Source: Rhizopus sp. PT2906 (Eukaryota; Mucoromycota; Mucoromycetes; Mucorales; Rhizopodaceae). Taken from it: a stretch of DNA of 64,000 nt. Below are positions 9,387 to 21,740 of this stretch, in pieces. Below the pieces are notes generated by a model, which ran no database searches, was not told the origin of the DNA, and saw only the letters and a program-made list of their open reading frames with translations. The stretch is from contig JAMYHX010000036.1 of assembly GCA_025529335.1 (NCBI GenBank), forward strand, positions 100,477 through 164,476, written 5' to 3'. The position numbers and the translations under genes were made by a program. Position 1 is the stretch's first letter; each line of letters starts with the position of its first letter.

Positions 9387-11471
9387 ATGATTTTAACTGA
9401 CGATTCCATTCAAGCTTTTAAAGTACAATTACAACAATCTATCATTGTGTGTTCAGAAAGAGGCTTATTTTATGCTTCTAAATGGTAAAATAAGCTAATG
9501 ACAATTATTACAATTATTTAAAATGATTGTCACTTAGGGCAGCTGAAGTGTTGAATGGTATTAAAGACGACTTTCTCGATGACAAAGTTCCATTCACACA
9601 AAATGAAGTTCATATACCAACAATATCAACTTATCATACAGACTATGAATCATCATTACCACCTCTTTCTGAGCGAGATTATAATCTATACCAGTATGCA
9701 AAGACTCTATTCAACATTCGACACTTTCACAGCGTCATCGATGTCTTGGGTCAATCTAAACATCCCAAGCTTTATTTTCTAAGGCTTTATGCAAAATATC
9801 TGGTAGACACAATCAGAAGGAATAGCGCAATAGAAAGGCTGTATAATAATTTTTTCAAGCTGCTTTTTTATTAGGCAGGCGAAAAGAGAAAAGAAGAGTT
9901 CAGTCAGGACGTGCTTGGGGCGACAGAGCAGACGAGAGCAGATAATGCAGAACTAGAGTCCATCTATCGAGAGCTACATGAGGATTATGAGCATGGGAGA
10001 TTAGATGCGTTTGGATTGTATCTGTACGGTATTGTATTGAAAAAGCGACAGCTGGCATTTAGAGCTGCCGCCATATTATTAGAATCCATTCGTAAATATC
10101 AGTATAACTGGTCTGCGTGGGTAGAGCTGGCGACACTAGTGCAGACTAAAAAAATGTTTATGGACCTGAGAGCCTTATTGAATCGAGAGTTCGAGACAAG
10201 TGTCATGAAGGAGTTCTTTTTGGCAAAGTTGTGCATTGATTTAAATCAACCTGGCAACTTCTTTAAGGATATCATGGACCCTTTGGATCAATATTTTTCA
10301 CGTAGTGCCTATGTCCTATCTCAATGGGCAACCTTTTATTATGATTCAATGGGTAAAGCAAACGAATAAGCCATAGTTGCTAGACTAACTAACTCTCTCT
10401 ATTTTTAGACTATAATGAATCGCTTGTGCTTTTTGAAGAACTACGTAACTCATATCCTTCTCGATTGGACGATATGGACGTTTTTTCAAATTTGCTCTAT
10501 TTACAAAATCTGAAGCATAAACTATGTGCACTTGCCTTAGAATGCGAGAAAATAGACAAGTATCGACCAGAGACTTGCTGTGTACGCGGTAAGCAAATGA
10601 TAATTATGTGCGTTATCTCTGTATGACTCATTGTATGTATAGGGAACTATTGTGTTCTAAAACACGAAACTGCAGAATCTGTAGAGTATTTCAAAAGGGC
10701 CATCAAGTTAAATAGAAGCTATCATCTTGCTTGGACTTTGTTAGGACACAGTTATTTCGAGCTTCAAGATTTGAGTGCAGCTATCGAGTGCTATAGGCGT
10801 GCAGTGGGTAAGTTATATGATTGTATCCGTTCTAACCTTATTCCTTACTCTATTCTTTAAAAGAGGTCAACAATCGAGATTACAGGTCATGGTTTGGACT
10901 AGGCCAAGTCTATGAAGTCATGAAATATCCATATGATGCACTCTACTACTACCATAAAGCCACTAATTTACGACCACGAGATAGTAGAATGTGGGCAGCT
11001 CTATCTGGATGTTATGAAGTATTAAAGCAACATGATGAAGCGTTGAATTACAAGCATAGAGCTGAAGCATGTGATAGATTGAAAGATAGGTCGGAAATGG
11101 TACAGATAGCAGAAATATTCAAAAGAAGAGGAAGGCTTGATATAGCCATTGACTTTTATCACAAGATCTGGCAACGCTCAATTCAAGAGGTAAAATTTTG
11201 TTAAGCAAGTTTTTTATATTAACTCTTGTATGTCTATAGAATGCTATTGATGAAGTAACTGCAGACATTAGTATACAGCTAGCAAGATATGCCATGTCAA
11301 AGAATCAGCTATATGATGCTGAACAATATGCTATCACATCTCTCAATATGAGTCATCCTGTAAGCTTACATAATATTCTCAATAACGTCTTATCTTACAC
11401 TTTGATAGTACCATGAACAAGCAAGAGATATTTTAGATGAGATAGGCCGATTAAGTAAGGCCAGCGTGTAA
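9387..11471 (+). CDS. CDC23: Anaphase-promoting complex subunit Apc8/Cdc23 (TPR protein)
   Basis: TPR scaffold subunit of the APC/C ubiquitin ligase; the dimer binds the C-box of Cdc20/Cdh1 activators. Start ATG 9387 (MILTDDSIQAFKVQLQQ); exon 1 ends at 9484 and joins exon 2 at 9538 to give SKWAAEVLNG. At least seven further introns of 50-90 nt split the gene; the stop is TAA 11469-11471. The N-terminal Apc8 domain is seen (RDYNLYQYAKTLFNIRHFHS, HPKLYFLRLYAKYL). Tandem TPRs follow, for example AIKLNRSYHLAWTLLGHSYF, YRSWFGLGQVYEVMKYPYDA and RDSRMWAALSGCYEVLKQHD. The C-terminal repeats include RGRLDIAIDFYHKIWQ. Length of about 550-580 aa fits fungal Cdc23. A Cdh1-type activator gene lies 25 kb away in the same window. 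Confidence 0.93.
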
Positions 11472-12156
11472 AAATAGCCTCAATACTTTAGTAAACAATA
11501 CCATACAATGATTTGAATTGACTGTAATATAAAAGAACCTTCCTATATAAACCATTTAGATTTATATACACATACACATACCCCATAAGCTATCGAGACT
11601 ACTTTGGCCAGGAACAAAAAGAACAAAAAGAACACTTTCTAAACTGTTCACGTGAGCCATTACCATCCAAAGCTCCAACCACGGAGCTTTCATGTATAAA
11701 CCGACTTGCAAGAAACCAGTTTTTTATTTTATACGGTTATCAATAGCTTCAAACTTATATTACCATCAAAAATAAGGGATGAATCTTTGTATCTTTAGTC
11801 TTGTCGATCACTAAGGGTCGTAGAGTTCTTTTCTTTGTTAATACATGGTATAACATATCCTTTGTTTATCACTGACAACATATATTATATGCTTATATAC
11901 CTTTATCTGATCTAATCCCATAAAAAGCCTCTTTATATTGATGAGTAACATAAAGATCATCAAGATATCTAGTTTGCCATTGTTCTATTGATAACCATAA
12001 TGGTATTTGGTCACACATTTTCCAGAAATTACAGTTCACTGAATAATTTAAACTCAACTACTCTAAACATAGTAATCCCTTTGATGTCTACAAATTAGTC
12101 CCCCTTTTTTTTTTTTCTTTATTGTTTCTTTTTTCTCATTCCTTTCCTTTCATATA
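11472..12156. other. Intergenic region with one small hairpin
   Basis: Lies between the Cdc23 stop and the Spa2 start. It has a perfect inverted repeat AAAGCTCC/GGAGCTTT (11669-11676 and 11683-11690, 6-nt loop). A T-rich tract at 12105-12140 precedes the Spa2 ATG. No coding signal seen. Confidence 0.5.
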
Positions 12157-14536
12157 ATGTCGAAGAATAGGTCAACAGGATCGACCACATATTCTGCACT
12201 TTCAGCTTCTAGTAGACAAACAACCTCGTCTATTCAAGAGACTTCAGCAAAGATTTACTTTGTAGAATTACAGAAATACCTTTCATTCATATTAGCCAAA
12301 GGTACTATATATATAAAAGAAAGAGAGAAATACATTAAACTTGCCTGTATAGAGGCGTCAGAAGGTGTGCCACCTACGAGATCAACAGCACGGCAAAAGT
12401 TGTCAAGGCTAAACAATTTACAATTTCATGAATTGGCAACAGATGTTTATGACGAGCTTATACGAAGAAACTCTGACAATCACCGTAAGACACTTAAAAA
12501 ACAAGCTTGTATTTCGTCTGAACTTTTCTTTAGGATCATTTTTACCAGTCCGAGAAGACTTCCACCCAAGACGAAACCAAGCAAGACAAAAGTTGGCAAC
12601 CTTGCCAAGTTCAAGGTTTAGAGATCTTGCAAGCGACGTATATCATGAATTAAGCCGAAGATATTCACATATTATCATGACCGAGCAAGTAAGTAACAAA
12701 AAATAAATATAAATGTATTAATGGTTGACACGTGTATACCAGACACCGCCTGTGCCGAGGCCAACCAAAGCAGAACCACAAGCACAACCAAGTCAATCGA
12801 CCAATATTGTACCAGTCAAAGGCATGATGAGTGTTGAATCAATAGACTTTTCGGATGATGAACAACATCAACAACAACAACCATCAATGCCTCCGCCACC
12901 TGTAACAGAAAATTTAGATAGTTTGATGGCTGATTTAGGCAATATGGTGAAACCTCGGACGGAAAATTCAACGGAAATCAATGTTTGTGTCAATAAAAAA
13001 AAAAAAAGAAAAAGAGAGAGATGTTAATTAATTATTACCTAATAGAAAAATGGCTCAACAGAATTGGAAAATATGCGATATGAATATGAATTGAAAATAT
13101 CGGCCATGGCAAAGCGAATCAAACAATTGGAATTATCATCAGAGGTATTATTTTTATTCGGATATACACAAGAAAGAAAAATACGAATTATTTTTGCATA
13201 GGATACCAGGATACCTAATGGATCAGATACAAAATATTATGTAAGTGTATATATTGATAATACAATAATGATATTGATTATAGAATAGAAAGCGAATGAT
13301 GAATATAGACAATTGGAGGAAAGATATAACAAACTATTAAATGAACATGAAGAACAACAGCAAGTAAGTGTGAGGACGGATAAAAGAAAACATGTGTTTT
13401 GATTATTTTAAAAGGCAGTGAAAGAAGTTAAAAACGAGATTAGAATATTAATTGAAGAACTCAAGAGTCTATCAGAAAAAAACGAAAGTTTAAGGATCCA
13501 AAAGGAACAAGCGGATGCAACAATACAGTCATTAACAGAAGAAGCAAAATCATGGAAGACCAAATATGAGGGTATCAGTATGGAGCTTAGGAATTATAAA
13601 GCGAGATCCATGCAATTTGATCACAATGATATATCAAAAGAGTTCTTTTTGAAACCAACATCGAATGGAGCAATAGGACATCAATATATAATAGAGTATC
13701 AGACTGCGATTGATGAATTAATGAGAACATCTCGATCGACCAAGCCATCAGAAGTCTTGACGACGATGAGGACAATCGTGATGGCATGTAAATCAATTAC
13801 GACCGAGGTAGAACAATATGAAGTCAAGACAGGTTTATCTGAGGCAGACCAGTCCAGTCTATATGAGATCAAAAAGAGGTTTTCAACAGGACTGTCCAGT
13901 CTACTGTCAGCAGCCACGAGTTTTGCCAATGGCATGGGGATCACACCTGTTAGTCTAGTGGATGCAGCGGCCATTACACTTACGATGACAATTGTTGATC
14001 TTGTGAAGCTGTTAGGCATGAGATCGGTTGCAAGTGATAAAACAATAGGACCATCTTCAACTAGAACAGCAACAGCAACAAATGACATACTGAACCCACA
14101 TCAATTATCTGTAAAGTCAACAACATACATACATTAAAACTAGCTTTATTTATTTTACCGTGTTTTTTTTTTATTATAGCAATTCTTAAAAAAAGAGACT
14201 GACCAGATTGTTGCATCTGTACAAAACTTACTAAGCGCATTAAGATCTAACGATAAAGGCTTATTTAACATTATTACATCCATTATAAACATTGTATCGA
14301 ATATCATCAATGTATCAGAAAAGACGCTTACTTATCATGATAAATACAAGGCTCGAGGCACAACCATCTTGAAGGATCTCAAAAAATGCAACGACAAGAT
14401 TGTGAATGTAAGAGATACATCATTTTCTAATAGCAATCAAGTACCGAATACAATAGCAAAAAGAAATCTTGCTCAAGAATCTTATGACATTGCAAAATAT
14501 ACTAAAGAACTCATCAACATGCTGGATACGTGGTGA
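12157..14536 (+). CDS. SPA2: Spa2-like polarisome protein with two SHD-I repeats
   Basis: Scaffold that places formin and MAP-kinase components at growing tips. Start ATG 12157 (MSKNRSTGS); about eight exons. Two Spa2-homology (GIT) repeats are clear: ARQKLSRLNNLQFHELATDV and, after a splice giving RSFLPVREDFHPRRN, ARQKLATLPSSRFRDLASDV followed by YHELSRRY. A Pro/Gln-rich linker (TPPVPRPTKAEPQ) leads into a long coiled coil (about 13050-13610). The C-terminal part is helical and resembles the Spa2/GIT C-terminal region (EYQTAIDELMRTSRSTKPSE, SLLSAATSFANGMGITPVSL), ending MLDTW at TGA 14534-14536. Introns are short with GTAAGT-like donors. Domain order matches Spa2 of filamentous fungi; the assignment is strong. 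Confidence 0.9.
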
Positions 14537-14569
14537 ATGTAAATAAAGCATTTAAATACATATTTATAT

Positions 14570-15090
14570 ATTATACACTTTTCAGAGACTATTCGCACAC
14601 ATTACAAGATCAATTAATACTTTAGTTGATTTTCAATGTCTTTTTTATTGTTTAAAAAGACAACATTTAATATATAAAATGAGTTTGATATTTTTGAGAA
14701 AAGATAAATGTGGTCAAGACTTTATAACAAAATGAAAAGTTGTTAGAGACTTAGTATAAATACTTTTTTCTTCTTTAGACCAAAAAAGTAAGACCAGCTT
14801 ATTCCCCAGTTAATCCTAAGGTATGCTACATGTTTTGTAAAAACTTTGGTCCCATCCATTCCCTCAACGCCTTCCGCTCCTTTTGCCACTCTCTGTGCTC
14901 TTCTCTATGCTTGCTCTCTTTTTCTTCTTTTCTTGCTCTTTCCAGGCTGATTATCGCCAGCCTAAACCATGATACACTTTGAGTAAGGTATTAATAATTT
15001 CTTTACAAGTTTACTCACTTTTTCTCTTATAAATCCTCTTCTTCATATTGCAAGTATTTAATATCAATGTAGTAATTGATTTACTAATCA
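14570..15090. repeat. Dispersed non-coding repeat, copy A
   Basis: Aligns by eye along about 500 bp with 38950-39560. Shared landmarks in the same order are: TTCAGAGACTATT near the left end; TATAAAATGAG (copy A) versus CATAAAATGAG (copy B); the identical 19-mer CAAAAAAGTAAGACCAGCT (14781-14799; 39194-39212); ATTCCCCAG; TCTAAGGTATG or the close variant CCTAAGGTATG; a pyrimidine-rich tract; and TTTCTCTTATAAA near the right end. Divergence is substantial, so the copies are old. No open frame spans either copy. It could be a solo LTR, a MITE-like element or a non-coding RNA family; the data do not decide. Confidence 0.7.
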
Positions 15091-15192
15091 TTTCTTTATT
15101 CATTCTTTTGCTTCTGATGGGCTCTCTTTTATCAGTGTGCAAATAATTTATGAATAAAGTGTGAATGTTTATTTTTATTATTATTATCCGAT

Positions 15193-16883
15193 TCATTCAT
15201 TTACAAGCGCCTTTTTCTTTTTTGATTGAGGCTGGGCCTCAGGCTGTGGTTGCAACGGTGGCTGCAGGTTTTGTGGTTGTAAATGGGGTTGAGAGCATTG
15301 TTGCTGTACAGAAATAGAGTTGCGTCGACTTACAGTACCATTACTACTACCACTCGTCGTCGCAATGGACACACTACTACCAATTCTCGGCTTTGGCCTG
15401 TCATATATATGACACTAAAGAAAAGGGTGAATCAATTGTTTATAAGCTATAATAATCATCATTTACTTTATGAGCGTGTCTATACCAAAGCACGCTATTT
15501 TTACGTTTTGAGTTACAGATCGGAACATATTCTTTACACTGATGACATAATCCTTCCAATATATCATGTTCGCCTGGTCTTTGTTCTAATGGTTGTTGAA
15601 ATGGTTTACCCGATACAGAAGAGATACCATGAAAAAACTGCTTATGGTACCAGTAAGCACTATTTTTCAATTGTAACCATTTTCCTGGCTGACAGGTATC
15701 ACAATAACCCTCTTTTGATTGGCCTGTGTATCTAACCCATTTTGGTGTATACTCGTCACCTTCATATCTTAATTTTTGACGTCTAGGAATGGCATTTGCG
15801 TCCTTTTCGGCAGCTTGCATATCAGCTTCTGTAATGATTGGATAATCTTCTGGATACTTTTGATCATCATTATTCTCCTGTTTGATTCCATCGGTTGTTC
15901 CAGACGATAGTTCCCTTCGAGGTCGTTTTCGTTTGACATCTTGCTTACCATCCTCGTCTTCGGCAGCAATGGATGGGTTGTTATTCGTCTGATTGTCACT
16001 GTCGCTGACTTTAGTCTCCTCGATGATATCATTCATGGTGTTGCTAGTAAGATTGTTATTACTGACCATCTTATTCCACACAGAGATGTCATTCGGAGAA
16101 GCTACACTCAAGCGTCTGCTTGGCACATCCGACATAGGCGGACCTATAGTCGGAGGGATATCAAACTGTTGAGACAGAAAGCGTCTGTGTCTCACTGGCT
16201 CATTCATTTTCCTATGGTTTGTCACGCTAGATTCGTTTCTAGACCAAGGCAGTTGTTCAAATTGAATTGTTGGATGATGTTGTGGTGGATGAGTAACCGA
16301 TGATAAGCCGAATCTATCTTGCTGTTGATATATATCTGGTAATGAACCTCGGTGATCGACTGCGAACGGAATTGATTGCGCAGAATGAAATGACTGATTG
16401 TTATTAAAAAACTCAACTCCTACAGCTACTGAATGTCGTCTTTGATTGAACCTTGAGGGTGAGATGAACGCTTGTTGTGAATAGAACGTGTCATCGGGAG
16501 GAGGGGTATATTGTTGTTGTTGTTGCTGTTGTTGTGTTTGCTCAGATAGATCAAAGTTATAAAAGTCTATGTATATCAATTGTTTAGTATTATTTTATAT
16601 ATATATATATATATAAAAAGTAAATAAAACCTGGTGGCTGCGATGGCTGTTGTGGTTGTTCTTGAGCTTGTATAGCTGTTGGCGGCACAGCTAAAGGATG
16701 ATCTAATAATGGAAACATGTTCATCATTAGGGCTTGTGTATCGATATTTGTGCTATCATCCATTATAGGATCATTATCAGTTGATAAAAATCTTAATACA
16801 TCTGATTGATCTTCTGTCAATTGACCATTGTTGTTGTTATTGTTGTTGTTGTTATCTTGTTCATTATTGCTGTTATTATACAT
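15193..16883 (-). CDS. Transcription regulator with Rua1-type C-terminal zinc domain
   Basis: Probable DNA-binding regulator. The start chosen is ATG 16883 (MYNNSNNEQ), the first ATG in frame; the frame stays open upstream only through a GTG. Exon 1 ends QPPG and joins DFYNFDLSEQ after an (AT)n-containing intron (about 16574-16632). Then come a Gln run, an Asn-rich middle and a basic KRKRPRRE cluster that may be a nuclear signal. The C-terminal domain carries YTPKWVRYTGQSKEGYCDTC, WLQLKNSAYWYHKQFFHGIS, GLCHQCKEYVPI and WYRHAHK; after an intron with donor at 15466 it continues CHIYDRPKPR. This Cys/His spacing and the AYWYH/WYRHAHKCH blocks match the Rua1 C-terminal family of fungal regulators. 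The tail is Gln/Pro-rich and ends KKKALVNE. Target genes are unknown. Confidence 0.82.
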
Positions 16884-18026
16884 TTTTAACGCCACTGAAT
16901 ATAAAATAAGAACTAAAAAGTAAATAAATGGGTACTGTTTATTCTCTCAAAAAATATGTTGTTTTATATATTTACGTATAAGCGTGTGTTTATGTGTGCG
17001 TGTGTAAAAGAGAAAGGAGAAAAAAAAGTGAGAAATAATTTAAATCTGTTTTTTTTTTTCTATGCAAATCATGTGGGCACAAATCGGAACTTAATTCTAG
17101 GACTGACTTTCATTCTCCGTTTTATGCCTAATTTAGATCTGTCGTTTTCTTTTCAAAATGTCAAAGAAATTTTTGATACCATATCCAGGTATGTTTAAGT
17201 TTCTCTTTTAGAGGTTATTAAGCACTCGAAAGCATTCAGTTCCATGTTGTATGATTCGGGGACTTTTTTACTAGTCATTTTTCAAGGCTTTAATTGCCTT
17301 TTTTTACAAATTGACACTTGTGAGGTCAAGTTTTGAATTTTTTTTTTTTCTGTTAAAGCAAGCATTTACACACACATATATATATATATATGCTGCGGCA
17401 AACTTCAATAAAAGAGCTATAAAAAGATAGAGAGATTTTGCGATATTGTAGGGTTGATTATAAGGTAAATGATTTAAAGTAGGTTTAGATGTTAGATTTA
17501 CTGACTAATTTATTTACAAGATCTCTTTTTATATTTCTAAAAATGCTACTTTCATGGAAAGTTATGAGAAATAGAATCATGTTCCAGTTCTTTGGGTCTC
17601 TCGGATCTATTAAATCTATTGAATCTAGCAAGTAAATCGGTCACTGAAAAAAAAAAAAAAGATCTCTCTCCAATATAGACAATTGTTGCATGAATGACTT
17701 GAGAATTCAGATTGCCTTCATTGTATCATTCACAGATTATAACATATTCAAATTATAGGATGTGTCAATCCATAGTACTTTTTGTTTAAAAAATCTGTTC
17801 ACACAATCAGACATGGTGAGAAAAATAAAGTAAATGCGCACACACACATACACATATATATATATATATGTATTAAAAACAAGATGGGCTACATTGGCTT
17901 ACGCGTTATATTTGTTACCTTGTATCGATTTTATAAAATACCCAATGGAAGATCATTATTATATCTACATTTGACAGATAACACCTCATAAGCATCAAAA
18001 CCATGTTTCTTTTTATTTACACACTA
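16884..18026. other. Intergenic region with CA/TA microsatellites
   Basis: No gene seen on either strand. It contains two similar compound microsatellites, (CA)n joined to (TA)n, at about 17369-17392 and 17842-17870, plus T-runs at 17050-17060 and 17339-17350 and an A-run at 17647-17660. The region must hold the promoter of the Rua1-type gene, which starts at 16883 and reads leftward. Confidence 0.5.
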
Positions 18027-19472
18027 TCAAAAGTAATTGGTATCCAATCCTGTCGTAAAGTCCATGATTAAAATACGCTGATCTTGACTGGCACTAACGA
18101 TCTTCATTGCATCAAATTGAACATCAAATATCCAGCTTGAATGTCCACTTTGAAAGTTGAGTAAACAGGCCCCTGTTCTATTATGAAGATCAGAATTTAT
18201 GCTTTTGTTTTGCGCAAACAACTTACTGCATATCCCAAACACGTATACTCTGATCATAACTTGCACTAATAATACGGCTGCCATCAAAACAAAGCGTTCT
18301 CACAAGGTCTGTGTGACCTTCTAGTGTCAAAAGACATTGCGCAGTCTATTAAAGCGATGAGTTTATGAACTGTATATAAACATGCATCTTACCCCTGCAT
18401 CCCACACTTTGATCGTCTTATCGTTCGACCCGCTGACAATTCTCTTGCCATCAAACTTGACACAGGCTAACCCCCTTGTATGACCGACATATTTACGTAA
18501 ACATTCTCCAGTTGTAATATCCCACATCTTGATGAGCCCATCTCCCGAGGCTGAGACCAGTCGATCGTCAACCAACTGAATCGCATTCACAGGACCTCTA
18601 TGAGCTAACAGGGTGCGTAATAACTGACCAGTGAAAATATCCCATATGCGGATCGTACCGTCCTTGGAACAGCTGACAATATGCCGATCGTCAAAACAGA
18701 CGTCGAGTACACCGGCTGTGTGGCCATAAAGCCGCGTAATGGGCTGAAGTGTTTGCATACTCCACACGATAATCGTCGTATCAGATGATCCAGATACCAT
18801 GATCCGATTATCATATTTTAAACAAAGCACGCTGGCGTCGTGTCCATAGAGCGTATGAAGGCATTGATAGGTGTTCAAATCCCATAGCTTGATCGATCTA
18901 TCCCGGCTGCCTGTAATGAGTTTATTCTTATCAAACTGTAAGCAGTAAACGCTATCGAGGTGTCCAATCAAATAATGTGTCACAACCTGTCCTCTGGTCC
19001 AACGTGTGTTTAAGATGTGGTGCTGTTTATAGATATGCTGCCAGTCGAATGATTGGTCGTAAAAGTCAGACTTTACATAAAATGTATTATAAAATTGCAT
19101 TTTCCATGCTTCGTTAGATCGTGCGATTCTGTACCATGCTTTTGAAACTGTAAATAGGTTACAAAGTGTTTGAATGTCTAAATAGGATATGATCTGAAAA
19201 ATTATTTCATATGGAAGTATGTGCATAAAGTCTATTCAGTCTTTAGTTGACATCTAATATTTACAGGTTTTCTTCTTACCTTTTCTAAGCTGGGAGTGAG
19301 GATGATGTTTTAATGATTGAGTAGATCTTACAGGCCTCATACCTCTACGCTGTCTATCTATAATTAAGCTAGAGTGCCTTGTCTTGCGATAATCTGGACG
19401 TACTTTACAGTGTTCATTCATAACTGAATCATAGTGATTATTCATAGTAGAAAATGACATGGTAGCTGGCAT
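18027..19472 (-). CDS. F-box/WD40 protein, SCF substrate receptor type
   Basis: Probable substrate adaptor of an SCF ubiquitin ligase. Start ATG 19472 (MPATMSF); an alternative ATG lies four codons later. The basic N-terminal exon ends SQLRK and joins DFMHILPYEIIFQI. The F-box reads LPYEIIFQIISYLDIQTLCN then VSKAWYRIARSNEAWK. Seven WD repeats follow; examples are GHLDSVYCLQF...GSRDRSIKLWD, GHDASVLCLKY...GSSDTTIIVWS, GHTAGVLDVCF...CSKDGTIRIWD, GHTRGLACVKF...GSNDKTIKVWD and the last GHSSWIFDVQF...ASQDQRILIMD. Two introns separate repeats 5/6 and 6/7. A seven-bladed propeller after an F-box matches the beta-TrCP/Met30/Cdc4 class; which of these is the closest relative cannot be told by eye. Confidence 0.9.
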
Positions 19473-19537
19473 AATGAAAGAATAAAGGGTATATTAAACA
19501 AAAAACAAGAAAAAGAAGAAAAAAGATGCAGAAAGAG

Positions 19538-19541
<4 letters not shown>

Positions 19542-19571
<30 letters not shown>
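19542..19571. repeat. A30 homopolymer
   Basis: Thirty consecutive A bases on the plus strand (T on the coding strand), about 70 bp upstream of the F-box/WD40 start. It could be a promoter poly(dA:dT) tract excluding nucleosomes or an old retroposon tail; no target-site duplication was recognised. Confidence 0.8.
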
Positions 19572-19572
<1 letters not shown>

Positions 19573-20973
19573 AATGATGAACTATATAACTCCAGGCGGA
19601 GTTCTTAAAAAGGAAACGCAACCAAGAGAAAGTGAAAGCTATGAGGCTCACGTGGATTGTTCTTTCCCCCCCCCTTTTTATAAAGTACGAACCATGAAGG
19701 GGAAAGGAAAAAGAGGGAGGTAAGAATAGGTTACTCTTTAATATATATTTCTTAGCGCCAAAAGAGAATTTACTACACTTTGTCTGGCTCTTTTGTTTAG
19801 TTTATGACATAAAAATAAACAGCTTACATTTGTTTAATATGGGCAAAAAAACAAAACTATCTATTGAATTAGGGAATAACATATTTACATTCAGTTGTAC
19901 ACATTGAGTTACAGATTTCTATTTCATTCTATTCAATCTCTCCCCTTTTCCCCTCCTTTCTTTTTCTTTTATGTTGTAAAGGGCATAGGAGAGAGAGAAC
20001 GTTTGCCACTTTGATCGCATCGCCACCCTTTCATAGACAAGAACATGTTTTGTCTAGTATTCCTCCTTCTTCTTCTGTTGATATCATCAAGTGTAACAAT
20101 CAAAAATTACCATTTTAAGGGGATTGTATTTATTACAATGCACTTTTTTTTACGTGTGAAAACATAATCAAGATAGATCAATTCATCAAATTGGGAACAA
20201 CAACGTGGAAATTGAGATGTTTGCAATATGAAGCACATAATATCCAAGATATCTCATTTCTATCAGTGACTTTTCAGTGCGCTATTTTGATTCAATATAG
20301 AACTCGCTCTGAAAGAATGTATCCGCTTTTACTTTTTTTCTCTTTTGACAATATTTAGTTGTACCAAAAATTAACACCCATATTATGTCTGGTCTCATCA
20401 ACTGCCCCAGTCGTTTATGTCATATAATCGCGTTTATTTTGGCTTCTTCCTAACAACATGGCTCAAAGAATGATCATGTACTTTCCTGCAAGTATTCCAA
20501 TCTTATGCAATAGTCCACCCGGAACCCTTGACACCATAGTTGTGATATCTTGTAATCTAATCTAATCTTGAGCTTGTCCTTTCTCAGTGAATCCTAGATG
20601 ATTACTGTACTTATTTGCCAAGTTCACGCGTCACATGTTATTTGAATGTGATTGTATAGATATTACTATCAAACCATACTACCAAGCCAAACCATGATAA
20701 AGCCTATATAACATAACCATGTCATAAACAACATAACTATCATATAATCATGCTTCTTTTGATAATGTATTCTCTTCTAATATAAAATTTCTCTTTTCTT
20801 CTTTCTCCTTAACAAAGAGCCTACTTTGTTAGCCATCGTCTTTCTGTTCCTTTATAAAATAAAGCTTAATTCGCCAAATCCAATAAAGCAACTGTATAAG
20901 ATAGGCACATCATAGCGAAGAAGAAAGAAAGATAGATCTATAAAGAGGCTAATAAGAAGTCATTATAGGTTAA
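19572..20973. other. Gene-poor spacer
   Basis: AT-rich, with no long frame and no family resemblance. The sequence ATAACATAACCATGTCATAA around 20708-20728 and similar short ATAAC words repeat a few times but do not form an array. Confidence 0.45.
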
Positions 20974-21740
20974 TCAGTGTAATTTGTGAAAGTAGATATT
21001 GGTCTTACCAGAAAAGACGTGGTCAACTGTTTCTATTTTGCTAGTTTTGTCACTGTCATGTTGAAGACAGTTTCTGGCAATAGAGTCAAGCATGCCTTTT
21101 AAAAGTTTAGGGAGCTTTAAACCACTTTCAACCAACGTCTTTGTTCCAGATGATCCTTGGAAAAGACGCCCTGCTACACCTACGCCATATTTTGTAGCAA
21201 TTTCGTGTTCTTGGACATGTGCTTTAAGAATTAAATCATAGGATCTATCCATTCCTTATTCTACTAGCAGTTGAGTGTTCTCAATTACTTGATTTTTGGT
21301 TTTTCTTTCACAAGAGTTACACAACAAAATTCTCTATAAAAATGTTGTTAAATACAAAGCTTTAAGTTGTCTGTTTGGAGTATTGGCCAATATTATTATT
21401 TATCGAACTACATCCACCTTGTCTATGCTGTCAAACGCCGTTCTAATCATTCGCTATACATGGGTGTTCCAAGCTTCCAGTTTCGTATAATCTTGAAAGA
21501 CTATAAGTCATGTTTCTTGCCCAATCGTAATCGCAGTGTAGCTCTTTGTCATATTCAGTCTCCCAAGGTTGACTGCTAAATACTGATTGACAGAGATCTT
21601 TTGTATTTCTTCTATTGAATGTATTCAAATAGTCGAGGAATTCTTTAGCAGGCTCGGGGCATGACTTGCTATTGGTCTCTGCTATCTCTATCAGCTCTTG
21701 CTAAGTGATAACGCTGTTGACAACATATGTCTTGTCGGAG
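20974..21740 (-). pseudogene. Decayed copy of a multi-copy Mucorales-type protein
   Basis: Minus-strand fragments in two frames form a plausible single ancestor. The first, near 21640-21443, reads LNTFNRRNTKDLCQSVFSS then DYDWARNMTYSLSRLYETG; the second, 21252-20974, reads RSYDLILKAHVQEHEIATKY then SGTKTLVESGLKLPKLLKGM. The DYDWA...Y-x-LxxLYE block followed by RxxDL...E...G and SLKLPKxxKDM-like block resembles a repeated family of hypothetical proteins that I associate with Mucorales. A stretch of about 190 bp with stops separates the pieces. Function is unknown; no catalytic signature is certain. Confidence 0.45.

Noticed and set aside
11669..11690. Hairpin AAAGCTCC/GGAGCTTT as a terminator
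   Set aside because: Eukaryotic RNA polymerase II genes do not use such hairpins; it is about 200 bp from the Cdc23 stop and may be chance.
15193..16895. Start of the Rua1-type gene at GTG 16895
   Set aside because: The frame is open there but only through GTG; the first ATG (16883) is the eukaryotic choice.
17369..17870. CA/TA arrays considered as a CRISPR or satellite array
   Set aside because: They are simple dinucleotide microsatellites; no repeat-spacer structure, and CRISPR is not expected in a fungal nuclear genome.
19542..19571. A30 run as a retrotransposon tail
   Set aside because: No element sequence on the expected side and no target duplication; a promoter poly(dA:dT) tract is at least as likely.
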